Source: Fluviicola sp. (GTDB lineage Bacteria; Bacteroidota; Bacteroidia; Flavobacteriales_D; Crocinitomicaceae). From it: 50,630 nucleotides of DNA. The DNA lies in contig JAGOAZ010000013.1 in NCBI GenBank assembly GCA_017983675.1, positions 28,369-78,998 on the forward strand, in the 5' to 3' direction. The position numbers were made by a program, and so were the translations under genes. A model generated the notes under the pieces. The model worked only from the letters and a program-made list of their open reading frames with translations. It searched no databases and was not told the DNA's origin. Shown here piece by piece: positions 26,501-34,304 of the stretch. Numbering within the stretch: the first letter of the stretch is position 1; each line of letters begins with the position of its first letter.

Positions 26501-26542
26501 GAGGTCAAAATAGTCAATGGCGCAGTCAATTTGATAAGATAA
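23540..26542 (+). CDS. Large secreted protein with PKD domain and gliding-motility-type C-terminus
   Basis: 1000 residues: signal peptide (ending SNLSYSQQ), several beta-sandwich modules of about 170 residues resembling carbohydrate-binding or adhesin folds (for example GTVYHNTPQFQSFANC and the later FEQGNTGFTT), repeated short modules opening LGPDTTVCG / LGNDVTICS, a PKD-like domain (FLWDFGNGQT-type, YLWDFGNGQTSSTA, about residue 770), a second PKD-like unit (FWSFGDGDFA), and a C-terminal CHU_C domain (YVPNTFTPDGDENNNVFEP to the end with YNRWGEMIYKT, TYGWVLRL). CHU_C is a type B sorting domain for T9SS export. A surface adhesin role is plausible but unproven. The next gene starts 18 bp later. 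Confidence 0.85.
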   Translation: MMLLKKLVFLVLFISSNLSYSQQCSWSAAYTESFEYASTIPGLIPGTVYHNTPQFQSFANCVRSGSRGMYMNIVDGFLGILYSKPSPSLCIGATYRFKFSVRDAFSSSNNLTFRLIDANNVVLLSQTVITNSIWQDIIMNPIIATTPIIRFQISTNIPGGTGNDVGFDDLIIEVCNFNKLGTVSQCSPNGPINLYAGNATGIVSHNGVWTGPSVLQNSHLGTYTPGTNVSGNYTYTLDGGGNCPDSIATIAVFVNALAVNLGPDTTVCGNSTYTMNPGSSYSSYLWHDGTTTPTKTVSQTGTYHVKVSNLGPNTIVNSGFEQGNTGFTTSYLPGNGGSWGTLSNPGTFAITTSPNLVHNNFSQCQDHTPAPGVNMLVVNGASTPNTQVWCQTVAIEPATTYQFGTWVTSALSDPTVAQLQFSINGSPLGTVFSPSPNGCSWSQFTQNWTSGLATSAQICIVNQNTSGGGNDFALDDITFRPICFTSDTIVVTFSPNPSVFLGNDVTICSTDSLLLNAQNTGSTYLWNTGATSQTIQVSNPGTYSVVVTNAAGCSGSDQFNLSTEQIKSAGSDSSATICATQQSVNFSSLLSSNATTGGNWTSINFLGVINPNGIATIASNVGVFDFQYTVNGIFCPNDVADFELTVHQQPVGIASSTVQFCNTAGSIESLVANFNPTAASTIDWAYSTNGLSFAFNETTQQLSVGNLNAGTYEIHQILIADSMCINDTTTVTIAITQVPQVDFSSSVIEGCQPLSVTFNDLTNGQGNFTYLWDFGNGQTSSTANGNTIVYPLAACYTVSLTVTANNLCTVTTQKPNMICVYELPNAAFSYAPQQVFSHDPSVEFNNLSTLNASNFWSFGDGDFATSVEPTHIYPLGDVGEYLVQLQVTTIHGCIDTVSHLVVIKDQLLYYVPNTFTPDGDENNNVFEPIVYAGVDNDDISFEIYNRWGEMIYKTTDPTEGWDGTYKGQKCPEGTYGWVLRLGLTESDEVKIVNGAVNLIR

Positions 26543-26560
26543 TTAGCATAATATTTTACA

Positions 26561-29500
26561 ATGAATAATTTTTTTAAGACTCTTGTCTTGTCCTTTATTG
26601 GATTTCAGGCATTTGCACAACAAGATACCACTTGGGTACAAACTTTTACTTTTGATAGTATCACAGCGCGACGTGCAAATTTTCAGTTTCCTGCTTCTCT
26701 TGAAAATAAACGGTTTGAAAAAGTACTGATGTACTACAAACTAAAATGTAGCCCATTGACAACTTGGGATCAGTATAATTGTGGGGAATGGGATTATTTA
26801 ACCTACACCCGAATTTTTGATCACACAGGAGTTTTTGATTCTGTTCAAGTGGATGGTTCCTTATTCAAAGTAAATACACTTTCTCCTTTAAATTATACGT
26901 TTTCGAATCAAGTTTTTTATGATAAACAATGGCAAACGAGAACGAAAAGAACGCCAATATCACCGATAAGCCATTCAATTACTGGTACTCCTGCGTCACC
27001 TATAAAATGGGTGAACTCAGGTTCAAATGGTTCAAAAATTCAATGGATTATTACAGCGAGTGAATTGGTAAATGCGGGAGTTGTTGCAGGAAATATACAA
27101 GGCTTGAAATTGAATTTGTTACAAGCACTTTCAAAATTAGAAGGAGTTCAAGTACAACTGAAATCAACTAATCTATCCATGCTTTCTTCGTTTGAAACAA
27201 CTGGTTTTACAGCTGTTTTTAATGATCATCTATCAAACCTTTCAGCTGGTCAACAAACCTTACATTTTACACAAGGTTTTAATTACGATGGAACAAGTAA
27301 TATCTTAATTGAATTGTCGTTTGTTGATCCGAATTTCTCGCTTTCTCAATTAGATTTAGAAGCGGTGACATCAACTGCTTCATCGTTACTTTTTGCAAAT
27401 GATAACGGTGTGTTTAGAACAAACGCAACAAACTATGCTGATGTAAACATGAATAATGTTGATTTAGGCGGCGATGTAACAATCAGTTTTTGGGCGAAAG
27501 GAAACGGAAGTTACGGAACGAGCACATCCATTTTAGAAGCTGTTGATAGTTTGAATAATCGTTTGTTCAATATTCATATGCCTTGGTCGGATAACACGAT
27601 TTATTTTGATGCAGGATACACCAATGCCTACGATCGTATTTCGAAAGCAGCTACAGCTAATGAAATAGACAATGTTTGGCATCATTGGGCTTTTGTGAAA
27701 AAAACGTCAACGGGACAAATGTTTATCTACAAAGATGGAACTTTGTGGCATTCAGGTACAGGTTTAACTCGACCTGTTGGAAAAGTAGACCGTTTTCGTT
27801 TAGGTTCCAATTGGAATGGAAATTACCAATACAAAGGGGATATTGACGAATTTACTATTTGGTCTTCTGCTTTAGATGCACCAACAATTAATCTTTGGAA
27901 AAACAAGAAAATTGATGCAACGCATCCGCAATATGCAGCATTAGAATTGTATTACGATTTTGATGATGAACGAGCTGCATTGGACAAATCTGGTCATAAC
28001 CGAATGGCTATGTGTTCAGAGATCAGTATGATTCAGACTGAAGCAAATCCAATTTGTGGAGTAACGAGTTTGGCACAAGTTCCAAAAACAACAATTATTC
28101 AAGGTGCTTACGCTAATCCTGTTTCTGATTCAGTATTAACTACGTTATTTCCAGAAACTAATGTACTCTTTCAGTATGCTCCTGGCGATAATAATTTCAT
28201 AATTGCCGCTAATCAAAAAGCATACACGCAAGGAACAATTGATACGTTAAATTCAAATGGAATCGTTATTGGATCAAGTGCTAATGGATTCAATCAAACA
28301 CTTGTTAATGATACAATTAGTTATTTTAAACCGCCATTTGAAGTAATCAATGAAGTGGAAATTGGCCGTTATATTACTCCTTATGGAATCGGTTTTGATT
28401 TAGGTCCGAATGGTTTTACATGGATATCTGATGTGACAGATTACCAAAAATATTTTACTGGTTTGGTCGATTTAGCTGCACACAATACGCAAGAATTATT
28501 GGATATCAAGTTTGCATTTATCGAAGGTATTCCTGCTCGTGATGTACATGATATTGCGCCAATTTGGTCGAATTACAAAAGCTATACGTACAGTGCAATG
28601 GACAATGACCAAGTCTTGAGTGAAGTTCCAGTTGTGTTAGCGGATTCGTCTGCAATGTTCAAAATCAAAACGCGTTTTACGGGTCATGGTCACAATGGGA
28701 CAACCAATTGTTGCGAGTGGGATCCGAAAGATCATCAAATCATTGTGGATGGAATTCCTCGTTTTACATGGGATATTTGGGAAGAAACAGCTTGTGGTGA
28801 TAATCCAAATATTGGACAAGGTGGAACGTGGCCGTATGCACGTGAAGGCTGGTGTCCAGGAGATATGGTCAAAGAATACGATCACGAGTTGACTCCTTTT
28901 GTGCAAGCTGGCGACACTGTTTTATTGGATTACGATATTGAAGATGTTCCTGTAAACGATCAAGCACAAGGAGCTGGTAATTATATTGTTGCAATGGATT
29001 TGGTTTCCTATTCAGCGCCTAATTTCACACATGACGCAGGAATTGTGGATATTTTGAATCCGAATAATTACGAATATTATGGGAAATGGAACCCAACTTG
29101 TTCCAACCCGCGCATTATCATACAAAATAATGGTTCTGCACCTTTGACATCATGTATGATTCGTTGTTGGGTAACTTACGGCGTTTGGGCTGAATATCAT
29201 TGGACAGGAAATTTGGCGTTTTTAGAAAAAGAAATCGTTGAAATTCCAATTACTGATGGAAATTGGTGGTACGGAGCTAATCCTGCAAATAAATTCAACG
29301 CACAAATTTATGCGGTAGGTGGTTTCCCAGATTTAGATGAATATGCTCCTAATAACTATCAAACTTCGAATTACACAAAACCAGAATACATTGATGGTCC
29401 ATTTTATGTTTGGAACATAACGAATAACAAAGCTTCAGAAAATCAATGGAAATTGATCGATGCAAATGGAGCAGTTGTTTTTCAACGAACGACTTTGTCG

Positions 29501-29998
29501 AATTCAACAGATTACAAAGACACGTTCAATTTGGCACCAGGCTGTTATTCGATTATTTTGGAAGATTCTGATCACGATGGAATTAATTTTTGGTATTCCC
29601 AACAAGTGGAGGGCGAAACAGGAGGTTCTTTCCGTATACGTAAAATAGGCGGTGCAATGATGGAAACGTTTCCTGGCGATTTCGGGCATTATCACCGTTA
29701 TGATTTTACGGTTGGTTTCGCACTTTCAATCGATGACAATAATCTTTCCGATGAATTTCTACTTTTTCCTAATCCAGCGAATGATAAAATCAGAATGGAA
29801 TTCACTGGGAATATTGGAGCAACAGCCTTGATCGAAGTGTTAGACATGAACGGTCGAGTAGTGGCAACTGAAACAGTTAGCAATACCAATAATTCGTATG
29901 CAAAAGATTTGATGCTTCAAAACGTCAATCCAGGTTATTATTTGATACGATTAACTGGTGATTTAGGCCAACGCATAAGTAATTTTATCAAACAATAA
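26561..29998 (+). CDS. Large T9SS-secreted PNGase F-like protein with LamG domain
   Basis: 1145 residues: signal peptide (ending FQAFAQ), an N-terminal PNGase F-like beta-sandwich (TTWDQYNCGEWDYLTYTRIF), a concanavalin/LamG-type insert of about 190 residues (LLFANDNGVFRTN to FTIWSSALDAP, about residues 285-450), then the second PNGase F-like domain (FTGHGHNGTTNCCEWDPKDH and GGTWPYAREGWCPGDMV, about residues 700-770), a further beta-rich segment, and a C-terminal type A sorting domain (LLFPNPANDKIRM to GQRISNFIKQ). PNGase F removes N-linked glycans at Asn; the catalytic residues were not checked here and the LamG insert could change or extend binding. It follows 18 bp after 23540..26542 and ends in a terminator. 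Confidence 0.8.
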   Translation: MNNFFKTLVLSFIGFQAFAQQDTTWVQTFTFDSITARRANFQFPASLENKRFEKVLMYYKLKCSPLTTWDQYNCGEWDYLTYTRIFDHTGVFDSVQVDGSLFKVNTLSPLNYTFSNQVFYDKQWQTRTKRTPISPISHSITGTPASPIKWVNSGSNGSKIQWIITASELVNAGVVAGNIQGLKLNLLQALSKLEGVQVQLKSTNLSMLSSFETTGFTAVFNDHLSNLSAGQQTLHFTQGFNYDGTSNILIELSFVDPNFSLSQLDLEAVTSTASSLLFANDNGVFRTNATNYADVNMNNVDLGGDVTISFWAKGNGSYGTSTSILEAVDSLNNRLFNIHMPWSDNTIYFDAGYTNAYDRISKAATANEIDNVWHHWAFVKKTSTGQMFIYKDGTLWHSGTGLTRPVGKVDRFRLGSNWNGNYQYKGDIDEFTIWSSALDAPTINLWKNKKIDATHPQYAALELYYDFDDERAALDKSGHNRMAMCSEISMIQTEANPICGVTSLAQVPKTTIIQGAYANPVSDSVLTTLFPETNVLFQYAPGDNNFIIAANQKAYTQGTIDTLNSNGIVIGSSANGFNQTLVNDTISYFKPPFEVINEVEIGRYITPYGIGFDLGPNGFTWISDVTDYQKYFTGLVDLAAHNTQELLDIKFAFIEGIPARDVHDIAPIWSNYKSYTYSAMDNDQVLSEVPVVLADSSAMFKIKTRFTGHGHNGTTNCCEWDPKDHQIIVDGIPRFTWDIWEETACGDNPNIGQGGTWPYAREGWCPGDMVKEYDHELTPFVQAGDTVLLDYDIEDVPVNDQAQGAGNYIVAMDLVSYSAPNFTHDAGIVDILNPNNYEYYGKWNPTCSNPRIIIQNNGSAPLTSCMIRCWVTYGVWAEYHWTGNLAFLEKEIVEIPITDGNWWYGANPANKFNAQIYAVGGFPDLDEYAPNNYQTSNYTKPEYIDGPFYVWNITNNKASENQWKLIDANGAVVFQRTTLSNSTDYKDTFNLAPGCYSIILEDSDHDGINFWYSQQVEGETGGSFRIRKIGGAMMETFPGDFGHYHRYDFTVGFALSIDDNNLSDEFLLFPNPANDKIRMEFTGNIGATALIEVLDMNGRVVATETVSNTNNSYAKDLMLQNVNPGYYLIRLTGDLGQRISNFIKQ

Positions 29999-30008
29999 GA
30001 CACAGTAT

Positions 30009-30036
30009 AAAGCTATCACCTCGATAGCTTTTTTTA
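30009..30036 (+). terminator. Intrinsic terminator after the PNGase-like gene
   Basis: Stem AAAGCTATC/GATAGCTTT around ACCTC, followed by a T run. It overlaps the last codon of the convergent GH13 gene and may serve both directions. Confidence 0.8.
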
Positions 30037-31389
30037 TTCGTTTTTCAATAAATAATACGAATAAGCAGGAAGAGATAATGTAGTTCCTAAATTCATCGCC
30101 GCATTCGTTCTTTGATCGTTCCACGAAGTATTTTGAAGCGCCGCTGGTATGTTGTAATTGACAATAGAATCGCGCACATTGACCAATACTAATAACTCTT
30201 CCGTTCCATAAGTCTTTTTAAATGTTACAACATGACTTGATGCATTATAATTGGTGATTGTTCCTTTGCGGGCAGCAGTTGAATTTGAATAAATAGTATA
30301 AAGTTGCTTGTACGCTTGTAGCATATCCGGATTTGCAGCCCAATTTATTGGAGATTTAGTAAAGAATGGGGTAGTGGATGCTCTTCCAACCTCTTGCCCT
30401 GAATAGATGAGCGGAACGCCTCCTAAGAAGATTGTAGGAACACTTGCTGCTAAAGCGCCTGCTTTTCCATTAAACAATGTCATTGGTGAACTATCCCAAG
30501 CAGATTCATCGTGGTTCGTTGTAAATCGGATTTTGTGTTTTCCAGTTGGAATTGTACTGTATTCATATAAATGAGTCGCATAAAATGCCGAAGCAGCTCC
30601 TCCATTCCAAACGTTTTTTGTGGCTGTATAAAAATTCCAAGCATAGGTTAAATCAAATCCTGCTGCATAATGATCGGCTCTTGTCCCTTCTGCTAAAAAC
30701 AATAAACTTCTATTTGGGATAGCACGCAGTTGGGTGATTGCTTTTTGCCAAAAAGTAAAAGGAACACCATCGGCATAATCACAACGGAATCCATCCACAT
30801 TGGCCTCTAAAATCCAGTATTTCATGGCATCAATTTGTGCATCTTGCATTGCTGTATTTGAAAAGTTCAAGTCAGCTACATCCGCCCAATTTGTTCCTGC
30901 TGGTTGAATAATTGCTCCACTAGCATTTTGGGTATACCAATCTTTGTGCGCTGTAATCCAAGCGTGATCCCATGATGTATGGTTCGCAACCCAATCTAAA
31001 ATTACCGACATTCCCTTTTCATGCGCTAAGGTCGTCAATTGTCTTAAATCAGCTAATGAACCGTATTCAGTACTTACCGCTTTATAATCTCTAACACAAT
31101 ATGGCGAGTTGACAGCATTTAATTCGCCTTCCGAATAAATTGGCATCAACCAAATTGTTGTTACCCCCAAGGCTTTTATTTCATCCAAACGATTAATAAC
31201 TCCTTGGATATTGCCTGCCGAACTAAAAGCACGCAGATTCACTTCGTAAATTACTAAATCTTCGGTTGCAGGCAAGGATGTAAGTGCTACTCCGTATTGT
31301 TGGTATCCTGTTTGAGTTGGCTTCTCATTTTCTTTTTTACATGAAAAAAGCAATAAAAAACTAAGCGAGAGTATTAGAAGGAATTTCAT
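30034..31389 (-). CDS. GH13 alpha-amylase family lipoprotein
   Basis: 451 residues: lipobox (LLLFSCKKE) and a GH13 TIM-barrel. The family residues are visible: ANH (Asn136-His137), nucleophile Asp204 in GFRCDYAD, acid/base Glu234 in FLAEGTR, and the third carboxylate in TNHDE (His293-Asp294). The C-terminal beta domain ends at residue 451. GH13 covers alpha-glucan hydrolases and transferases; the exact substrate is not visible. As a surface or periplasmic lipoprotein it may degrade starch-like glycans. No susC/susD pair is next to it. The gene converges on the PNGase-like gene, whose terminator overlaps its stop. Confidence 0.88.
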   Translation of the reverse strand: MKFLLILSLSFLLLFSCKKENEKPTQTGYQQYGVALTSLPATEDLVIYEVNLRAFSSAGNIQGVINRLDEIKALGVTTIWLMPIYSEGELNAVNSPYCVRDYKAVSTEYGSLADLRQLTTLAHEKGMSVILDWVANHTSWDHAWITAHKDWYTQNASGAIIQPAGTNWADVADLNFSNTAMQDAQIDAMKYWILEANVDGFRCDYADGVPFTFWQKAITQLRAIPNRSLLFLAEGTRADHYAAGFDLTYAWNFYTATKNVWNGGAASAFYATHLYEYSTIPTGKHKIRFTTNHDESAWDSSPMTLFNGKAGALAASVPTIFLGGVPLIYSGQEVGRASTTPFFTKSPINWAANPDMLQAYKQLYTIYSNSTAARKGTITNYNASSHVVTFKKTYGTEELLVLVNVRDSIVNYNIPAALQNTSWNDQRTNAAMNLGTTLSLPAYSYYLLKNE

Positions 31390-31437
31390 AAGCTTGTAAT
31401 TGCCGTAAAAATAGGTAATTATAATGAAAGCTTACAA

Positions 31438-31468
31438 TAAAAAAACGGGACCAAACTGATCCCGTTTT
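31438..31468 (-). terminator. Intrinsic terminator of the outer-membrane barrel gene
   Basis: Perfect 9-bp stem AAAACGGGA/TCCCGTTTT with a 9-nt loop. On the minus strand it follows the stop of 31479..32021 and runs into a T-rich tract. Confidence 0.85.
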
Positions 31469-31478
31469 AACAATCTTA

Positions 31479-32021
31479 TTAAAATTGATAGCCTATTCCA
31501 ATTTCGCTTGAAAACAACTTACTTGTGGGATTGTCGAATACAAGATGATAACGAAAATTTAAATTAATAAATAAGTTTTCATTGAATTTGTAGTCGGCCC
31601 CAATGACAGGTGCTATTCCAAAGCCAGTTTCTTTCGAGTTGCTTCCTGGATTTACGTTTACACGATTGGTGTAAAGTCCCATATTCAAACCAGCATACGG
31701 TCGAAACGCATCTGTTAGAAACAAATATTCACCAGTTAATGTGATTGGTGAAATACGACTGGTAATGGTATAAGCAGGTGTAAATGGACCTCCTGCATAA
31801 GATGTTTTTTTACTAAAAGTACTGATAGAAATTCCAGCTCTGATGTTTTCATTTATCCCGTATTTACCATAGATTGAAAAGCCGGGATAATTGAGGTTGT
31901 ATGGACTATTTCCAGTTGTGAATAACATTCCGGCATTTACTCCCACAGAAAGTTGAGCACTTGCTTGTTGTGTTCCTGCAATCATTAAAACTGCACAAAC
32001 GATCGTGTTGATTGTTTTCAA
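31479..32021 (-). CDS. Outer-membrane beta-barrel protein (porin-like)
   Basis: 180 residues with a signal peptide (ending QQASAQ) and alternating amphipathic strands ending in an aromatic residue (IGIGYQF), the pattern of small 8-stranded barrels of the OMP_b-brl type. Strand signals include LSVGVNAGMLF, GLYTNRVNV, GFGIAPVIGADYKFN and LFINLNFRYHLVF. The start codon must be TTG at 32021, since no ATG gives the complete signal peptide. A stand-alone gene with its own terminator. Its role (channel, adhesion or structural) is not visible. Confidence 0.8.
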   Translation of the reverse strand: MKTINTIVCAVLMIAGTQQASAQLSVGVNAGMLFTTGNSPYNLNYPGFSIYGKYGINENIRAGISISTFSKKTSYAGGPFTPAYTITSRISPITLTGEYLFLTDAFRPYAGLNMGLYTNRVNVNPGSNSKETGFGIAPVIGADYKFNENLFINLNFRYHLVFDNPTSKLFSSEIGIGYQF

Positions 32022-32137
32022 GTAATTGATTTTGGTTAATAAATTATGTTTTAAGTTGCGCTAAATTAGAATATTTATTTCACTTAATTGAATGAAATTC
32101 GAATAAAGTTTCGGCTAAAAAAGTCGTTTGAAATCAC

Positions 32138-32145
32138 TATCTTTG
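32138..32145 (+). promoter_or_regulatory. Candidate -7 element of the PhnA-like gene
   Basis: TATCTTTG matches TAnnTTTG, 27 bp before the ATG at 32173. No convincing TTG box is seen at 19-23 bp. Its position argues against the TTG start at 32128. Confidence 0.5.
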
Positions 32146-32172
32146 CGCAAGTTTTACGAAAAAATATACCCG

Positions 32173-32742
32173 ATGAAATTTGAGAAAGATTTAGTTGCAC
32201 GAAGCGGAAATAGCTGTGAGATTAGTGGATTAACTGAAAATTTAACCTGTTATTTGGTTGCACCAAAAGCAGGATTAAATGCTGATGAATATGTGTATAT
32301 CACAAAAAATCTTGCAGATCAATTATCGGGTACAATTCCAGTAGTTGCCAATGACTGGCGTTGTTTAAATGACAGCATGTGGAGTGAGGTAGAAGCAGTA
32401 AAAGTTATTGCTTACCGCATGTTAACTCAATTGAAAAACGAAGGTTGGCCAACTGATTTGTTAGAAATGATTTATCTAGAAGATGAAACATTAGCGTGGG
32501 CGAAAGAAGGCATGGAAGACGAAGATGCACTTAAACATGTTGATTCAAATGGAGTGGTACTTCAAATGGGCGATACAGTTGTGTTGATCAAAGAGTTGGA
32601 CGTAAAAGGATCTACAATTACAGCAAAAAGAGGAACTGCTGTTCGAAACATTCGTTTGGTACACGATGATGCTACGTTAATTGAAGGGAAAGTTGATGGT
32701 CAATCCATTTATATCTTGACGAAGTTCGTCAAAAAAAGCTAA
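32173..32742 (+). CDS. PhnA-family protein with a degenerate zinc ribbon
   Basis: 189 residues from the ATG at 32173. The family's core NDWRCLNDSMWSEVEAVKV and LEMIYLEDETLAWAKEGMED is well kept, and the C-terminal PhnA-type SH3-like domain runs from GDTVVLIKELDVKG to KFVKKS. In most PhnA proteins the N-terminus carries two Cys pairs for zinc (a CELCG-type and a CxxC-type). Here the first site reads SCEISG and the second position reads ITKNL, so most of the ligands are missing. PhnA-like genes are named from the phosphonate locus of E. coli, but members are widespread and their role is unsettled. Confidence 0.8.
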   Translation: MKFEKDLVARSGNSCEISGLTENLTCYLVAPKAGLNADEYVYITKNLADQLSGTIPVVANDWRCLNDSMWSEVEAVKVIAYRMLTQLKNEGWPTDLLEMIYLEDETLAWAKEGMEDEDALKHVDSNGVVLQMGDTVVLIKELDVKGSTITAKRGTAVRNIRLVHDDATLIEGKVDGQSIYILTKFVKKS

Positions 32743-32768
32743 GCACTTTTGTTAATCTTTTCATAAAA

Positions 32769-32796
32769 CATTCGTTTCCTGTTGTTTCAACGAATG
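32769..32796 (+). terminator. Candidate terminator hairpin after the PhnA-like gene
   Basis: Stem CATTCGTT/AACGAATG with a 12-nt loop between the PhnA-like gene and the next start. The downstream run is only weakly T-rich, so confidence is modest. Confidence 0.4.
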
Positions 32797-32826
32797 GATA
32801 TTTTAATTTAGTCAAAAATTCAAACT

Positions 32827-33906
32827 ATGGAATCAACGGAATTACAAGCGAAAAACACACATTCAAAAATTGAATGGTCACTTAGAATCATTGTTTCATT
32901 GCTGTTTTTAGTTTCAGCTTTGGCTAAATTATATCCGTCACCATTTTTAGCATTGACAACTTTTGAAATCAAACAATTGGTTCCGATGGGATTCAGTCAA
33001 GATTTCGGAGCTTGGTTTTCGCGTACGTTGATTGGTTGTGAATTTGCTTTGGGAATTTTAATGCTACAACAAAATTTTTACAAACGATTAATTATTCCAG
33101 CAACAGCCTTGTTGTTACTCATCTTTTGTTTTCAATTGTCTTATGAAATAATTGCGACAGGTAATAAAGGGAATTGTGGTTGTTTTGGTACGCTTTTGCC
33201 AATGACGCCACTTCAAGCGTTGATTAAAAACATTGTTGCAATTGGAATATTAACTTATTTATTTGGAATTGCTACAAAACACAACGATAAACGCAATTGG
33301 TGGGTGCTTTCAACTGTTACTTTTGCTTGCATCATGACTGTTTTTATGGTTGGAATGAAGCCAGCTTCAACTGTAAAAACACTTGATAACGAGGAAGTCT
33401 CCATCGATACGACAGTAATAAAGAAACCGGTTATTATTGATGCTATTTCAACCATCAACACAAAAACTATCGATACAGTTGTTTTAAAAAAAGAAGAACC
33501 GAAGCAAGCTAAATCTGGATTTGCAAATGTGTATCCTTCGATTGACAAAGGAAGAAAAATATTATGCTTTTTTGCTCCTGGTTGTGAGCATTGCAAAGAA
33601 ACAGCGAAACAATTGACACAATTGAAAAATCAAATCAAGGATTTCCCTGAAATAAACATCGCATTTATGGAAGAGGAAGTTGAGTTGATTCCCGATTTCT
33701 TTGCTTTTGCAGGAAAAAAATACACGAATAAAGTATTAGATATCGCAACGTTCTGGACAGTTATTGGAAATCGTGACACACCAGCAGTATTCTATATTTG
33801 GAATGGAAACATTATCAAAGAGTATAACGGAATTAACGAGAAAGCATTCAGCAAAGCAGCTTTCAAGAAAATTGTTCAAGCAGATTATTCGTCGTTGAAA
33901 AAGTAA
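32827..33906 (+). CDS. MauE/DoxX-type membrane domain fused to a thioredoxin-like domain
   Basis: 359 residues. The N-terminal half has four to five membrane helices (SLRIIVSLLFLVSALAKLY, ALGILML, LIIPATALLLLIFCFQL, LIKNIVAIGILTYLF, VTFACIMTVFMV) with the GNCGCFG motif (Cys117, Cys119) seen in MauE/DoxX proteins. After a hinge of about 50 residues comes a thioredoxin-like domain with the active site PGCEHC (Cys253, Cys256). Such fusions are common in Bacteroidota, and the pairing suggests that the membrane part passes electrons to, or takes them from, the thioredoxin part for envelope disulfide chemistry. This is inference from the family. The gene stands alone. Confidence 0.8.
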   Translation: MESTELQAKNTHSKIEWSLRIIVSLLFLVSALAKLYPSPFLALTTFEIKQLVPMGFSQDFGAWFSRTLIGCEFALGILMLQQNFYKRLIIPATALLLLIFCFQLSYEIIATGNKGNCGCFGTLLPMTPLQALIKNIVAIGILTYLFGIATKHNDKRNWWVLSTVTFACIMTVFMVGMKPASTVKTLDNEEVSIDTTVIKKPVIIDAISTINTKTIDTVVLKKEEPKQAKSGFANVYPSIDKGRKILCFFAPGCEHCKETAKQLTQLKNQIKDFPEINIAFMEEEVELIPDFFAFAGKKYTNKVLDIATFWTVIGNRDTPAVFYIWNGNIIKEYNGINEKAFSKAAFKKIVQADYSSLKK

Positions 33907-33918
33907 TTGATTTTGAGT

Positions 33919-33945
33919 TAAGCTTTTTTTAAAGGATAAAGCTTA
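33919..33945 (+). terminator. Candidate terminator hairpin after the MauE-thioredoxin gene
   Basis: Stem TAAGCTTT/AAAGCTTA with an 11-nt T-rich loop, 13 bp after the stop codon and directly before the 88-bp repeats. Confidence 0.45.
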
Positions 33946-33948
33946 TTA

Positions 33949-34170
33949 AAATTAGTTACCCTGGTAAATTGTGGTAAAGCTGCCGATTGACCCCAGTTTA
34001 AGTTGATTCAAAAAATTGTTTTAAGAAATCACACCTAAATTAGTTACCCTGGTAACTTGTGGTAAAGCTGCCGATTGACCCCGGTTTAAGTTGATTCTTC
34101 AAATTGTTTTAAGAAATTACACCTAAATTAATTACCCTGGTAAATTGTGGTAAAGCTATAGCTTGACCTT
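33949..34170. repeat. 88-bp tandem repeat, 2.5 copies, with a conserved palindrome
   Basis: The motif TTACCCTGGTAA occurs at 33956, 34044 and 34132, exactly 88 bp apart. The first two copies are nearly identical (CTGCCGATTGACCCC and TTTAAGTTGATT shared); the third keeps only about 35 bp. Each copy contains the palindrome TTACC-CT-GGTAA followed by a second GGTAA. No reading frame spans the array. The rest of the 400-bp gap to 34304 holds only a terminator hairpin on each side. Confidence 0.9.
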
Positions 34171-34257
34171 AATTAAATAATTGGAAATCAGAATATTTAC
34201 CGATAAAAGATTCCTTATCCATCACGTTAAAATCTTTCATTCTCCATTATTGTCACA

Positions 34258-34286
34258 AAAAAAAGCACCCACAAAGTGAGTGCTTT
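34258..34286 (-). terminator. Intrinsic terminator of the TPR-protein gene
   Basis: On the minus strand the stem AAAGCACTCAC/GTGGGTGCTTT (one wobble pair) with a TTT loop is followed by TTTTTTTT, 19 bp after the stop codon of 34305..35402. Confidence 0.85.
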
Positions 34287-34304
34287 CAATTCAATTGATG
34301 AAGC

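Noticed and set aside
32128..32172. Extension of the PhnA-like protein to a TTG at 32128
   Set aside because: The extra segment contains the TATCTTTG promoter element; the ATG at 32173 fits the family N-terminus.
33949..34170. CRISPR array
   Set aside because: Only 2.5 copies of an 88-bp unit with no unique spacers and no cas genes.
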